Source: Thermoplasmata archaeon (GTDB lineage Archaea; Thermoplasmatota; Penumbrarchaeia; JAEHCK01). Taken from it: a stretch of 51,734 nt of DNA. A model generated the notes under the pieces. It did no database searches and was not told where the DNA came from. It saw only the letters and a program-made list of their open reading frames with translations. Positions within the stretch are counted from its first letter, which is position 1. The number at the start of each line of letters is the position of its first letter. A program made the position numbers and the translations under genes. This document shows positions 40,356-48,760 of the stretch, piece by piece. The stretch is from contig JAEHCK010000020.1 of assembly GCA_020696345.1 (NCBI GenBank), positions 1 to 51,734 on the forward strand, written 5' to 3'.

Positions 40356-41369
40356 CTACTGTAATATTTCACCATCTTTAATTATGATCTTTTTACTACC
40401 ATCAGGGTATTCAACCTCGAATGTTGGGTTGTAAAATAAAAAATCGCGATGTGTCTGGGATGTATTCTTACCGTTTGGCATTTCGGTGTTGTTGCCAAAA
40501 GCAATATGGGCAGTCTTCCCTGCCTTCTCATCCTCCAGCAGGTTACCAGTAAGCCGGGCCTTTGGGTTAAGACCAATACCAAGCTCACCCACCACCCCGG
40601 CCATATCGTCCACCGCAGTCAGTTCTTTAAGCTTTTCAACAAACCCATAGTCATCCGATTCCAACGCCACGAGTTTACCGTCTTTGACTTCGAGCTTGAG
40701 CGGCACTTTCACCTGGCCCAGGTCACCGATGGAGCCGTCGCACACAATCACACCGTTTGCTTTATCCTCCACCGGCGCACACCAAATCTCGCCTGCGGGC
40801 AGGTTGCCGAATGCACCCGATTTGATCCGCACATCTGTGTCAAACGTACGGTTAGTAATGTCAAGAGTAATATCAGTTCCGCCCGGGGTGGTGATATGCA
40901 CGCTTATCACGTTTCTGAATTTGGCCATTAGGTTATCAACGTTTCTCGCCACAGCTGAATAATCCACGGTCATTGGTCCATCGACCATCATGCTCTCGGT
41001 GATCCCTGGCGCATGACCCACGCGTGAGTTTGTCTTCAACTCCTCTTTTATAAGTTTGATCCGAAACGGTGTCTCGGCACTATTACCCTCGAAAGCATTT
41101 ATTATGATCCCACCGTTCCTACAATGCTCAAGTTCGGTTTTCACCCGGTCCGGCAGCTCGGTCAAGGGCCGCTCTGCCTCGGGTAGCACATAAGTACGTA
41201 CGTCCAGGCCAAGTTCTTTTCCGCCATGCTCGAACGCCTCACCGATCGCGCGTTTTGATTCATCGGTAACTATTAACATTGGCTCACCGGGTTTTGTGGC
41301 CAGAACAACCTTTAACGCATTCTTTGCACCTTCAACCATTACTTTGGCTTTGTTATTCAAATCATCCAT
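40356..41369 (-). CDS. Aminopeptidase, M29-like metallopeptidase family
   Basis: 337 residues, start supported by GGAGG 8 bases upstream. The C-terminal half has the family pattern: GTDITLDI, NLPAGEIWCAPVEDKANG, a metal-site glutamate in GELGIGLNP, and a histidine/aspartate pair in SQTHRDFLF. The N-terminal domain is the usual Rossmann-like part. M29 aminopeptidases remove N-terminal residues from peptides using two metal ions in the cytoplasm; related enzymes of the same fold are ring-cleaving dioxygenases, which cannot be fully excluded. It follows the M50-like gene after 47 bases on the same strand and may be co-transcribed. Confidence 0.75.
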   Translation of the reverse strand: MDDLNNKAKVMVEGAKNALKVVLATKPGEPMLIVTDESKRAIGEAFEHGGKELGLDVRTYVLPEAERPLTELPDRVKTELEHCRNGGIIINAFEGNSAETPFRIKLIKEELKTNSRVGHAPGITESMMVDGPMTVDYSAVARNVDNLMAKFRNVISVHITTPGGTDITLDITNRTFDTDVRIKSGAFGNLPAGEIWCAPVEDKANGVIVCDGSIGDLGQVKVPLKLEVKDGKLVALESDDYGFVEKLKELTAVDDMAGVVGELGIGLNPKARLTGNLLEDEKAGKTAHIAFGNNTEMPNGKNTSQTHRDFLFYNPTFEVEYPDGSKKIIIKDGEILQ

Positions 41370-41416
41370 AAATTATTCCTCCATTTTTTCTTTATACCTA
41401 AATTGTAAAAATAACC

Positions 41417-42166
41417 TCATTTTTTCAACAATGCAATAGGAACCAGAACTAGTAATATCAGAAACACACCGATTATACCAACACCTATAGCCATTGTAAG
41501 GTTCAGCACTATGAAATCAAGTATCGGTGTTGTTGTACCGAATTGGTCCTCGACACCGGGGATATAACTTAGTGGGTGTAAGAAGATCGTGATAAATCCG
41601 AGAATGATCATTATCACCATTCCTACAAACGCATGTTTCAGGTCCACACCACTTGGTGCAATGCATGCTGCCACCGAACCGACAAAATATAAAAATATGA
41701 AGAAGAAGATCGTTATCACATTCCGCTTGATCAAATTACGGTAAAAGGTCTCGCCCGCGATTTGAATGATCGACCAGAATGAAAATAAAAAGTCGGTACT
41801 GGCCAGTGAGATCTCAGGTGCTTCGACATCCACGCCGATTTGAGCAAAAATATATGCGAGAATCAGTAAAAATAATGAACATCCGAACAACGGCATCATG
41901 GCGATTATTGTTGTGATGAACGGGTTACGCTTCTCGTGGGTGACATGACCGCCAGTGGCCTCGAACAGCTTTATCTCTTTTATCTTTGTACCAGTGATCA
42001 AACATCCAAATGCATGACTGTATTCATGAACGATCACACCAAGAAACACGAAGAACCGATGTCCACCTCTGGAGAATATCTTTGCAAGCAAATAATCTAC
42101 TGAAAAACTCAATAGGATCAATATGATCAACCAAATGAAGAATGTTATGAACACGAGATTATTCAT
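41417..42166 (-). CDS. M50-like membrane metalloprotease
   Basis: 249 residues with about six hydrophobic helices. The motif VHEYSHAFGC in the second helix is an HExxH zinc site within the membrane, as in site-2-protease-type (M50) enzymes. A later segment GFITIFLHPLSYIPGVED could supply the third ligand, but I do not see a clean NPDG or LDG motif. Members cut membrane-spanning substrates such as anti-sigma factors or regulators. Its substrate might be one of the many single-helix surface proteins or the winged-helix membrane regulator in this region, which is inference only. Confidence 0.65.
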   Translation of the reverse strand: MNNLVFITFFIWLIILILLSFSVDYLLAKIFSRGGHRFFVFLGVIVHEYSHAFGCLITGTKIKEIKLFEATGGHVTHEKRNPFITTIIAMMPLFGCSLFLLILAYIFAQIGVDVEAPEISLASTDFLFSFWSIIQIAGETFYRNLIKRNVITIFFFIFLYFVGSVAACIAPSGVDLKHAFVGMVIMIILGFITIFLHPLSYIPGVEDQFGTTTPILDFIVLNLTMAIGVGIIGVFLILLVLVPIALLKK

Positions 42167-42507
42167 ATACCCACGGTGGTAGCGATAATATTTTTATTGT
42201 TTAATAATCTTTGTTTGATTTACTAAATTCCAAGGACCAAATACCAAATATCAAACAAATCCCAACAACCAATGACCGAAATACCAAACAGGAAAGAGGG
42301 AAGAGGACACTATGTAGAATTGGTGATATGAATCGTTAGAGGAAATAGGGTCTTATTGTCAAATGATCAACCCTCTTTCCACTTTCCTCCTCCCACTTTC
42401 CTAATACATTATGCAATAACCATCATGACAATTTTCACCGAATCTCATTATCTATCACTAATAACCTTTTTAAATAAACAATACATTCCCCGCCCTGGTG
42501 ATAACCG
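42167..42507. other. Divergent intergenic region with a 10-bp inverted repeat
   Basis: GGAAAGAGGG (42291-42300) and CCCTCTTTCC (42371-42380) are a perfect inverted pair 70 bases apart. Before it lies low-complexity CCAAATACCAAATATC text. The region must carry promoters for both flanking genes. GGTGAT precedes the downstream ATG at 42508. Confidence 0.45.
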
Positions 42508-43269
42508 ATGGCTAAATTTAGTGCAATAGGCTCTTTCTATTTCCACCTAACACTGATCACCTTTGGACTTATACTATTTACAATCTTGAAGAATTTCGAC
42601 TTCGTAAATTACCGTGACTCACCCGCACTTACAACCACACAGGTGAATTTCATTTGGTTGTTTTTAATAATCGGTGTTTCAGGAGTTTTGGCTTTTCTAT
42701 TGAACGGCTATTTCATCAAAACGCCAAAGCATTATACCCGTGTTGGTGTAGCGGTAGTTTTTATTATCATCGGTTTAGGGGCTATTCTCGGTATGCTGTT
42801 TCATGATTCACTCGTGGGCAATAATGAGAGTATCGGATTCTACGAGATGTTGGGCATCATGTTCGGGTCGTTCATCATAATCGTGGGTTCACTGGCATAT
42901 ATTTCTATTAAGTTCCCTGACACTACACGAATCAAATATTTCAAAGAAGCGGTTAAGGAGGAGATCCGAAAACGCGGCGAGTACGAGCATAATGTCCGTG
43001 TCTGGCAAACACAACTGAAAAAGCAAAAACGCATAGAAGAGCGAAAAGTCAAACATGTCAAGGCCAAGAAAGCTGGTAAGCAGCCAATACCTGTAAAGGT
43101 CGCATCTCAGGAGGTACAAGAATTAAAAGAGCTCGTGATGACCCCCGTGGAGGATGTAGCCGTGGTGAAATGTGCGAAATGCCAACGGTCGCTTAAGCTA
43201 ACCTCTACCGAACGCCCACTCACTATAAAATGCCCATATTGCGAAGCCATTGGGGTGATCAGGGAATAA
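42508..43269 (+). CDS. Four-helix membrane protein with C-terminal zinc ribbon
   Basis: 253 residues. Four hydrophobic helices (about 8-28, 48-68, 77-97 and 113-133) are followed by a charged, Lys/Arg-rich helical cytoplasmic region (about 140-200) and a zinc ribbon (CAKC...CPYC, about 227-246). GGTGAT lies 5-6 bases before the ATG. Its stop overlaps the start of the Sua5 gene by one base (TAATG), so the two are coupled. Function unknown. The soluble basic helix plus zinc ribbon could bind nucleic acid or ribosomes at the membrane, as inference. Confidence 0.7.
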   Translation: MAKFSAIGSFYFHLTLITFGLILFTILKNFDFVNYRDSPALTTTQVNFIWLFLIIGVSGVLAFLLNGYFIKTPKHYTRVGVAVVFIIIGLGAILGMLFHDSLVGNNESIGFYEMLGIMFGSFIIIVGSLAYISIKFPDTTRIKYFKEAVKEEIRKRGEYEHNVRVWQTQLKKQKRIEERKVKHVKAKKAGKQPIPVKVASQEVQELKELVMTPVEDVAVVKCAKCQRSLKLTSTERPLTIKCPYCEAIGVIRE

Positions 43270-43931
43270 TGACTAAGATTAATAGCAAAATGATTTATAT
43301 CTCGGAAGGAGAGCCAAAAGAACTCTCGAATTTTTTAGAACATGACCTTCCCGATTGCATGAAGATACTGACCAACGGCGGTGTAATAATTTTTCCAACG
43401 GAGACATTATATGGGTTAGGAGTAGATATCAAGAACGATACTGCACTTGAGAAGTTATTACGATTAAAGAACCGCCCGGCAAACATGCCTATTGCAGTTG
43501 CACTCTCCGGTCTTGAGCAAGCACGGGCACTAGTGGAGTTAACTGAGCTTTCGATGAAGGTAATACAGCAATGTATGCTAAAACCGGTTACAATACTATT
43601 ACCTGCCAAGAATCATGTCAGCATTAAATTGACCGGCACTTCAAACCTTTTAGGTCTGCGCTTCCCTGACAATAAAGTCACCGCAGCCATACTTGACCAT
43701 TTTGGCCCTATTACAGCAACCAGTGCAAACCTGCACCGAACCTCTGATCCGACCACGATCGAGCCTGCCGTTGATCAATTCGGTGATAATGTTGATATGT
43801 ATATTGATACTGGCCCATGCCGGTTCGGTAAGCCGTCCACCGTGCTAGATGTTTCGGGGGAAACCATAAAAATTATACGAGATGGTGCGTGCACACGTGC
43901 CGAGTTAGAAGATTGTTTGCGAGGTAATTAG
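43269..43931 (+). CDS. L-threonylcarbamoyladenylate synthase (Sua5/YrdC family)
   Basis: 220 residues from the ATG at 43269, which overlaps the previous stop. The open frame continues upstream, but only inside the preceding gene. The YrdC fold motifs are present: IIFPTETLYGLG, LKNRPANMPIAVAL, LGLRFPDN and ITATSANLH. It makes threonylcarbamoyl-AMP from threonine, bicarbonate and ATP, the first step of the t6A modification of tRNAs reading ANN codons. It is the short form, without the C-terminal Sua5 domain of many archaeal proteins, and resembles YrdC/TsaC in length. It is followed 3 bases later by map. Confidence 0.92.
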   Translation: MTKINSKMIYISEGEPKELSNFLEHDLPDCMKILTNGGVIIFPTETLYGLGVDIKNDTALEKLLRLKNRPANMPIAVALSGLEQARALVELTELSMKVIQQCMLKPVTILLPAKNHVSIKLTGTSNLLGLRFPDNKVTAAILDHFGPITATSANLHRTSDPTTIEPAVDQFGDNVDMYIDTGPCRFGKPSTVLDVSGETIKIIRDGACTRAELEDCLRGN

Positions 43932-43934
43932 ACA

Positions 43935-44825
43935 ATGGATCCCGAGATACTGGAGAATTATCGCAAGGCTGGCAAGATCGCCCGTTATGTGCGCGAGTTC
44001 GGCTCCGAACTCATCAAAGAAGACGTTCCAATTTTAGATGTTGTGAATAAAATAGAAGATTTGATCGTTAAGCGTGGTGGTCGTGTAGCGTTCCCGGTAA
44101 ATGTCGCCATTGATGATGTCGCTGCACATTTCACACCGCGGCATGATGATGACAAGCTTACCTTTCAATATGGAAATGTGGTCAAATTGGATGTTGGCGC
44201 CCATGTGAATGGATACATAGCCGATACCGCGGTCACGGTTGAGATCGGCACAAGGCGCTGGCAAGACCTGATCAAGGCCAGCAGCGAGGCGCTTCAGGTG
44301 GCGATCGACATGGTCAAGCCCGGACTCGACCTGGGTCTGGTTGGAAAAGCTGTTAGTCAAACAATAAAAGCCTACGGTTTCAAGCCCATCAGCAACCTGA
44401 CGGGCCACAGCCTTGAACAATTCAAGCTCCATGCGGGTATCAGCATACCAAACGTGGAAGAGTTCGAGGCAGATATCGTAGCCAAGGGCCAGGTACTGGC
44501 GATAGAACCGTTCTCCACTGATGGCATGGGTGAGGTCAAGGGGTATAAAAGAAGTAATATCTATCGATTCGTTCGTGACCGGCCAGTTGTAGATAATGAT
44601 TCCAGATTACTATTAGAGAAGATCATGAGATATCGAAGATCACTACCGTTCTCTGAGCGCTGGTGTGTCAGATATCTGCCAAACCCGAACAAGGCACTCT
44701 ACAAATTAATTCAGAAACGGGCAATTTCGATGTACCCCATACTGAAGGACAAGGGCGGCGGAATGGTGGCCCAGACCGAACATACGATAATCGTCACGTC
44801 CGATGGGTGTGAAGTAATTACTTGA
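43935..44825 (+). CDS. map: Methionine aminopeptidase, type II
   Basis: 296 residues. The five metal ligands are D86, D97, H158, E191 and E282, with the spacing of the Pyrococcus enzyme. The roughly 60-residue insertion near 200-260 marks type II, the archaeal/eukaryotic class. It removes initiator methionine from new proteins as they leave the ribosome. GAGGT lies about 12 bases before the ATG. It is the last gene of a likely operon with the membrane zinc-ribbon protein and Sua5, all related to translation or the ribosome exit region. Confidence 0.96.
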   Translation: MDPEILENYRKAGKIARYVREFGSELIKEDVPILDVVNKIEDLIVKRGGRVAFPVNVAIDDVAAHFTPRHDDDKLTFQYGNVVKLDVGAHVNGYIADTAVTVEIGTRRWQDLIKASSEALQVAIDMVKPGLDLGLVGKAVSQTIKAYGFKPISNLTGHSLEQFKLHAGISIPNVEEFEADIVAKGQVLAIEPFSTDGMGEVKGYKRSNIYRFVRDRPVVDNDSRLLLEKIMRYRRSLPFSERWCVRYLPNPNKALYKLIQKRAISMYPILKDKGGGMVAQTEHTIIVTSDGCEVIT

Positions 44826-44829
44826 TCAT

Positions 44830-45159
44830 TTATTGATTGGCAGTGGCGGTGATGAGTTATTGATTGACAGATACTTGGATGAATTAGCGAATGACAGATG
44901 CCATGATGAGTTATTGATTGACAGATGCCTTGATTGATTGTTGATTGACAGATGCCTCGATTAATTATTGATTGAATGAAACGTAGTTGTGATAGTAAAT
45001 TAACGGATCTTCCTAGCATTAATTCATTTCGGTATCTACTCAGCATCAACCCAACACGGCATCTATTCAGCATCAACCCATTCCGGTATCTGTTCAGCAT
45101 AAATTCATCACGGTATCTGTTCAGCATCAACTCATCACGGTATCTATTCAGCATCAATT
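44830..45159. repeat. 27-bp repeat locus B: two convergent arrays
   Basis: Five 27-bp units with TATTGATTGACAGATGCC (44830-44964, plus a partial unit) run on the plus strand. After about 45 bases of diverged sequence, five units of the TTGATGCTGAACAGATACC type run on the minus strand (45025-45159), with a decayed sixth at about 45005. It is locus A (29036-29260) in inverted orientation. A 148-codon frame on the minus strand reads through both arrays only because 27 is a multiple of three. Confidence 0.9.
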
Positions 45160-45347
45160 AAGCGTGACTACAACCCAACATAATTTTCATAGACAATTAT
45201 TGAAGTTTTGAATTCTTATAGATATTAACTTATTCAAATTGGAATTCCAACCCTTGCATTTTCTAATTAAAGAACTAAAATTTTAATGATATGAAGACCA
45301 TATCTCCGCTTATTAACAAACTGCAATATTTCGAAGGATTTTTCATT
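45160..45347. promoter_or_regulatory. Leader of the corrinoid-activator gene with a perfect palindrome
   Basis: TTGGAATTCCAA (45239-45250) is a perfect 12-bp palindrome preceded by ATTCAAA. The related TTAGAATTCTAA at 17789-17800 has the same flanks. The position about 100 bases before the RACo-like gene would suit an operator, but the other copy is between converging genes, which argues for a dispersed element. Confidence 0.4.
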
Positions 45348-47288
45348 ATGAACGATAATAAAAAACGATCAGAGTCAGAGATGGACACGGCCCAATTAGT
45401 AACCGTGTCGTTCCCTGAAGAGGGACCCGAAATAGCAGTAGCCAAGGGCACGTTGGTTTTGGACGCGGCGATCGCGGCCGGCCTTTTTATTAACTCGGTC
45501 TGCGGCGGTATTGGTCGCTGTGGAAAATGTAAGATCATCGCGAAAGGCAAATTCGAATCGGATAGGACCGAACTTTTAACCTCAATGGAACACAACCGAG
45601 GTATAACCCTTGCATGCCAGACACGAATTCTTGGAGACACTGAAGTACAGATACCAGCATCGAGCAAGGTGGGAATACACCAGATACTTACCAAGTGTGA
45701 ACTGGTGGAGCTCGACCGACCGGAGCCACCCATCTGGAAATACCACCTGACATTGGCGGAACCGACCTTGGAAAATAATATTAGCGATCTTTCTAGGGTA
45801 AAGCAAGCACTTTTAGAAGCAATGGCAGATCCAACGCTTAATGTAGATGATATTCTTGCACCCATGTCGGTGCTTAGGTCACTTCCCAAGCTTTGCAGAG
45901 AGCACGGTTGGGACATAACGGTCACACTTGCAAAATTCGATAATTATGCAGAGCTCATAAATGTGGAGGCTGGTGATACCACTGACAAGAAATTTGGAGT
46001 ATGTGTGGATATTGGCACCACAACCATCGTGATGGAGCTGATCGACCTTAATACCGGCAAAAGTCTGGGATGCTCATCAAATTACAATAAACAAAAGATC
46101 TGTGGTGAAGATGTTCTCTCGCGTATACTCTATTCGGAGGAGCACGGCACTGAAAAACTACGCAAACTGGTAATAGAAAATATAAACTATCTGATCAGCG
46201 AATTAATAAAGGATTGGAACTCCCAGGATCACGAGATAAAAAAAGATGAAATATCCTATATCGTACTTGCGGGCAATACCACTATGACCCACCTGTTTCT
46301 CGGGCTGGACCCGACTCATATAAGGCGCGATCCGTACATACCCACGGTGAGTCAAGTGCCGTTTTTAAATGCGCACGAGCTCAAGATAGATATTAATCCA
46401 CAGGCATTTGTATATTGTCTTCCAAGCCGCAGTAGTTGGGTTGGCGGCGATATCACGGCGGATATTTTGGCCTCGAACTTGCAGTGCCAAGACGAGCTTT
46501 CACTGTTGATCGATGTGGGTACCAATGGTGAGGTTGTGCTAGGTAACAAAGATTGGATGGTGACTTGTTCATGCTCGGCAGGGCCCGCTTTCGAAGGCGG
46601 TGAGGTCATGTTCGGCATGAACGCGTCGTTCGGTGCTATTGAAAAGATACAATTAACCGATGACCTGGATGTCAAGTACAAGACCATTGGCAACACACCG
46701 CCTCGTGGTTTCTGCGGCTCTGGGCTGATCGATGTTCTATCCGAGCTGTTCACACATAAGGTGATCGATCGCAACGGTAAGTTCAAGTCCATTGCCGGCC
46801 CGCGTTTGAAGAGTGTTGATGATGAAAAAGTGTTCGTAATTGCGTTTGCGGCTGAGACAGGGTTCGAACACAAAAAAGATATCTATATCACTGAAACCGA
46901 TATTAAAAATGCCCTTCGCACGAAAGCGGCGATATTTGCAGCGTGTAATTTACTTCTTAAAACGGTGGGTTTTAAATTCGACGATCTGAAGAATATCTAC
47001 ATCGCGGGCGGGTTCGGCAATTACCTGGATACCGAAAAATCGATCATGCTTGGCTTATTACCCGATGTGTCGCGGGAGAAGTTCAAGTTCATCGGCAATG
47101 GCTCGTTGGCAGGCAGTTATCTGACATTACTCTCTGAAGAAAAACGTGCCGAGGCAGAGAAGATATACAAAAAGATGACCTATATTGAGCTGAGTGTCAA
47201 TACAGCATTCTACCACGAATTTATTTCTGCGATCTTTCTACCGCACACAGATCTATCACTTTTCCCTTCGGTGAAGGAGATACTTTAA
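45348..47288 (+). CDS. Corrinoid-protein reductive activator, RACo-like ferredoxin-ATPase
   Basis: 646 residues from the ATG at 45348, chosen because AAGGA lies about 9 bases upstream. An N-terminal [2Fe-2S] plant-type ferredoxin domain has C52, C58, C61 and C90. A linker region follows, then an ASKHA-type ATPase (DUF4445) with DIGTTTIVMELID, LAGNTTMTHLFLG, DVGTNGEVVLG and IAGGFGNYLD motifs. RACo proteins use ATP to drive electrons uphill and return the inactive Co(II) state of a corrinoid iron-sulfur protein or methyltransferase corrinoid to Co(I). Neighbouring CooC and AcsE genes point to the Wood-Ljungdahl corrinoid protein as the client. Confidence 0.88.
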   Translation: MNDNKKRSESEMDTAQLVTVSFPEEGPEIAVAKGTLVLDAAIAAGLFINSVCGGIGRCGKCKIIAKGKFESDRTELLTSMEHNRGITLACQTRILGDTEVQIPASSKVGIHQILTKCELVELDRPEPPIWKYHLTLAEPTLENNISDLSRVKQALLEAMADPTLNVDDILAPMSVLRSLPKLCREHGWDITVTLAKFDNYAELINVEAGDTTDKKFGVCVDIGTTTIVMELIDLNTGKSLGCSSNYNKQKICGEDVLSRILYSEEHGTEKLRKLVIENINYLISELIKDWNSQDHEIKKDEISYIVLAGNTTMTHLFLGLDPTHIRRDPYIPTVSQVPFLNAHELKIDINPQAFVYCLPSRSSWVGGDITADILASNLQCQDELSLLIDVGTNGEVVLGNKDWMVTCSCSAGPAFEGGEVMFGMNASFGAIEKIQLTDDLDVKYKTIGNTPPRGFCGSGLIDVLSELFTHKVIDRNGKFKSIAGPRLKSVDDEKVFVIAFAAETGFEHKKDIYITETDIKNALRTKAAIFAACNLLLKTVGFKFDDLKNIYIAGGFGNYLDTEKSIMLGLLPDVSREKFKFIGNGSLAGSYLTLLSEEKRAEAEKIYKKMTYIELSVNTAFYHEFISAIFLPHTDLSLFPSVKEIL

Positions 47289-47613
47289 ATTCATTGATAT
47301 TGTTGATGATTAAATGTATATCAATGCTGAGGTAATTGGAAAAGTTAAATTTTAAAATGCAAAAGTTTAAAATACGGTTTGGGTCATCGGTCGCCGGTCA
47401 TTAACATCTAATTATCCTAACACCTAATACCTAACTCTCGAGTTATTAGTTGCAGATGCTATTGGCTAGTGTGATGTTATTAGACATTCTTGAACCTATT
47501 AACCAGAACCTAGGAGCTATATTCGACTCTGGACTCCCAACTCTGGACTCTAGACTTTATCATTCATTGAAAACAAATCTCAAACAATAAATAATTTGAA
47601 TGTAGTGATCGAT
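47289..47613. other. Intergenic, degenerate short repeats
   Basis: Contains AACACCTAATACCTAAC-type text and an ACTCTGGACTC direct repeat (about 47523-47552). GTGATC lies shortly before the chosen ATG of the next gene. No gene is seen. Confidence 0.4.
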
Positions 47614-48372
47614 ATGTCAAAGATTATTGCAGTAGCAGGTAAAGGTGGCGTTGGTAAGAGCACGTTCAGCGCTCTTGTAATAAAAACGATCATCCGGAAA
47701 ACAAATGACATCATACTAGCGGTTGATGCTGATTCGAACTCTACCCTGGCCCAGATGCTTGGCATTGATGTGGAATCAACCATTGGCGACCTTCGCGAAG
47801 ATTTGATGAAAGACCCTGAGGGTGTGCCGTCGGCCATCTCCAAGTTCGAATATGTCCAGTACCAGCTCCGGCTTGCCTTGGCCGAGGGTGAGCGATTCGA
47901 TCTGGTAACCATGGGCCGGCCCGAAGGCCCGGGATGCTACTGCTATATCAACAATATTCTGCGAACATACATGGATGCTCTGACCGATAAATACGCCTAT
48001 ATTGTGATAGACAACGAGGCAGGTATGGAGCATCTATCACGGCGCACAACACGCACAATGGATAAATTCTTTATAATAACCGATTTCACACCAATCGGCT
48101 TCGAGACCGCGGTGCGTATACATGAGCTGGCAATGGGCATGGATATCAAGATCAATGACATATATCTGGTCATAAACAGGATCCCGCAGGAATCCCAAAC
48201 TCATCAAAAAATTCTGGACCTAAAAGAATCGTTTCCGCACATATTCTTTATCCCACCGGACGATGAGCTGGTTAATTATGCATTTGATGGTCGTTCGATA
48301 TTGGAATTACCTGATGACTCAAAGGCTGTAAAAGCGATCAATGAGATTTGTAAAAATGCTGAGTTGATGTAG
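47614..48372 (+). CDS. cooC: CooC-type nickel-insertion ATPase for CO dehydrogenase/acetyl-CoA synthase
   Basis: 252 residues from the ATG at 47614 (MSKIIAVAGKGGVGKST), the usual family start; an upstream TTG adds only six residues. A deviant Walker A with the signature lysine (GKGGVGKST), a DADSN switch and the family CxC motif (C108 and C110 in GCYCY) are present. MinD-like CooC/AcsF dimers bind one Ni(II) or Zn(II) through the CxC pairs and load nickel into the C- or A-cluster with ATP hydrolysis. This implies a nickel CO dehydrogenase or acetyl-CoA synthase elsewhere in the genome. Confidence 0.9.
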   Translation: MSKIIAVAGKGGVGKSTFSALVIKTIIRKTNDIILAVDADSNSTLAQMLGIDVESTIGDLREDLMKDPEGVPSAISKFEYVQYQLRLALAEGERFDLVTMGRPEGPGCYCYINNILRTYMDALTDKYAYIVIDNEAGMEHLSRRTTRTMDKFFIITDFTPIGFETAVRIHELAMGMDIKINDIYLVINRIPQESQTHQKILDLKESFPHIFFIPPDDELVNYAFDGRSILELPDDSKAVKAINEICKNAELM

Positions 48373-48406
48373 GCAATGATGATCGCAATAACCAATGACC
48401 AAGCTG

Positions 48407-48630
48407 TTGAAAAGTCGAAGAGTTTTCAAGAGCGAGATAATTTGCCGTGGCAAATTAGCCTAGCTCCAATAACCAAATAATTTTTAATAACCAACTGTGG
48501 AAAAGCCGTAGGGTTTTCCAGAGCAAAATGATTTCCTTTAAAAAATCATCTAGAGCTAAAAATTCTTTTATAGGGAATATAATAAAAAATAGAATTTTTA
48601 CCTCGAGCTAATTTGCTTCAGCAAATTAGC
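48407..48630. repeat. Chain of six hairpins separated by AGAGC-type spacers
   Basis: Stems: 1, TTGAAAA/TTTTCAA (48407-48429); 2, AATTTGC/GCAAATT (48439-48456); 3, TGGAAAA/TTTTCCA (48498-48520); 4, ATGATTT/AAATCAT (48528-48549); 5, TAAAAATTCT/AGAATTTTTA (48557-48600); 6, GCTAATTTGC/GCAAATTAGC with loop TTCA (48607-48630). AGAGC, TAGAGC or TCGAGC lies beside most stems. Hairpins 1 and 3 are related and differ by compensatory pairs in both outer and inner stem. The chain lies between converging cooC and the methyltransferase gene. Its function is unknown. Confidence 0.85.
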
Positions 48631-48760
48631 CTAGTCACAAAATCACCAAAACACAGATGAATTTTGGTTTGAATATTGAGTATTGACAATTGGTGATTAT
48701 TTGGTGATTGTTTTTTGGTGATTGGTCATTGCACTAAGCATAAATCAACAACAATAAACC

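Noticed and set aside
44711..45157. 148-codon minus-strand frame with nine-residue repeats (MLNRYRDEL, CQSITHHGI)
   Set aside because: It reads through the two 27-bp arrays, whose length is a multiple of three, and then runs antisense into map. There is no ribosome-binding site, and the equivalent frame in locus A differs, so it is taken as a by-product of the repeat.
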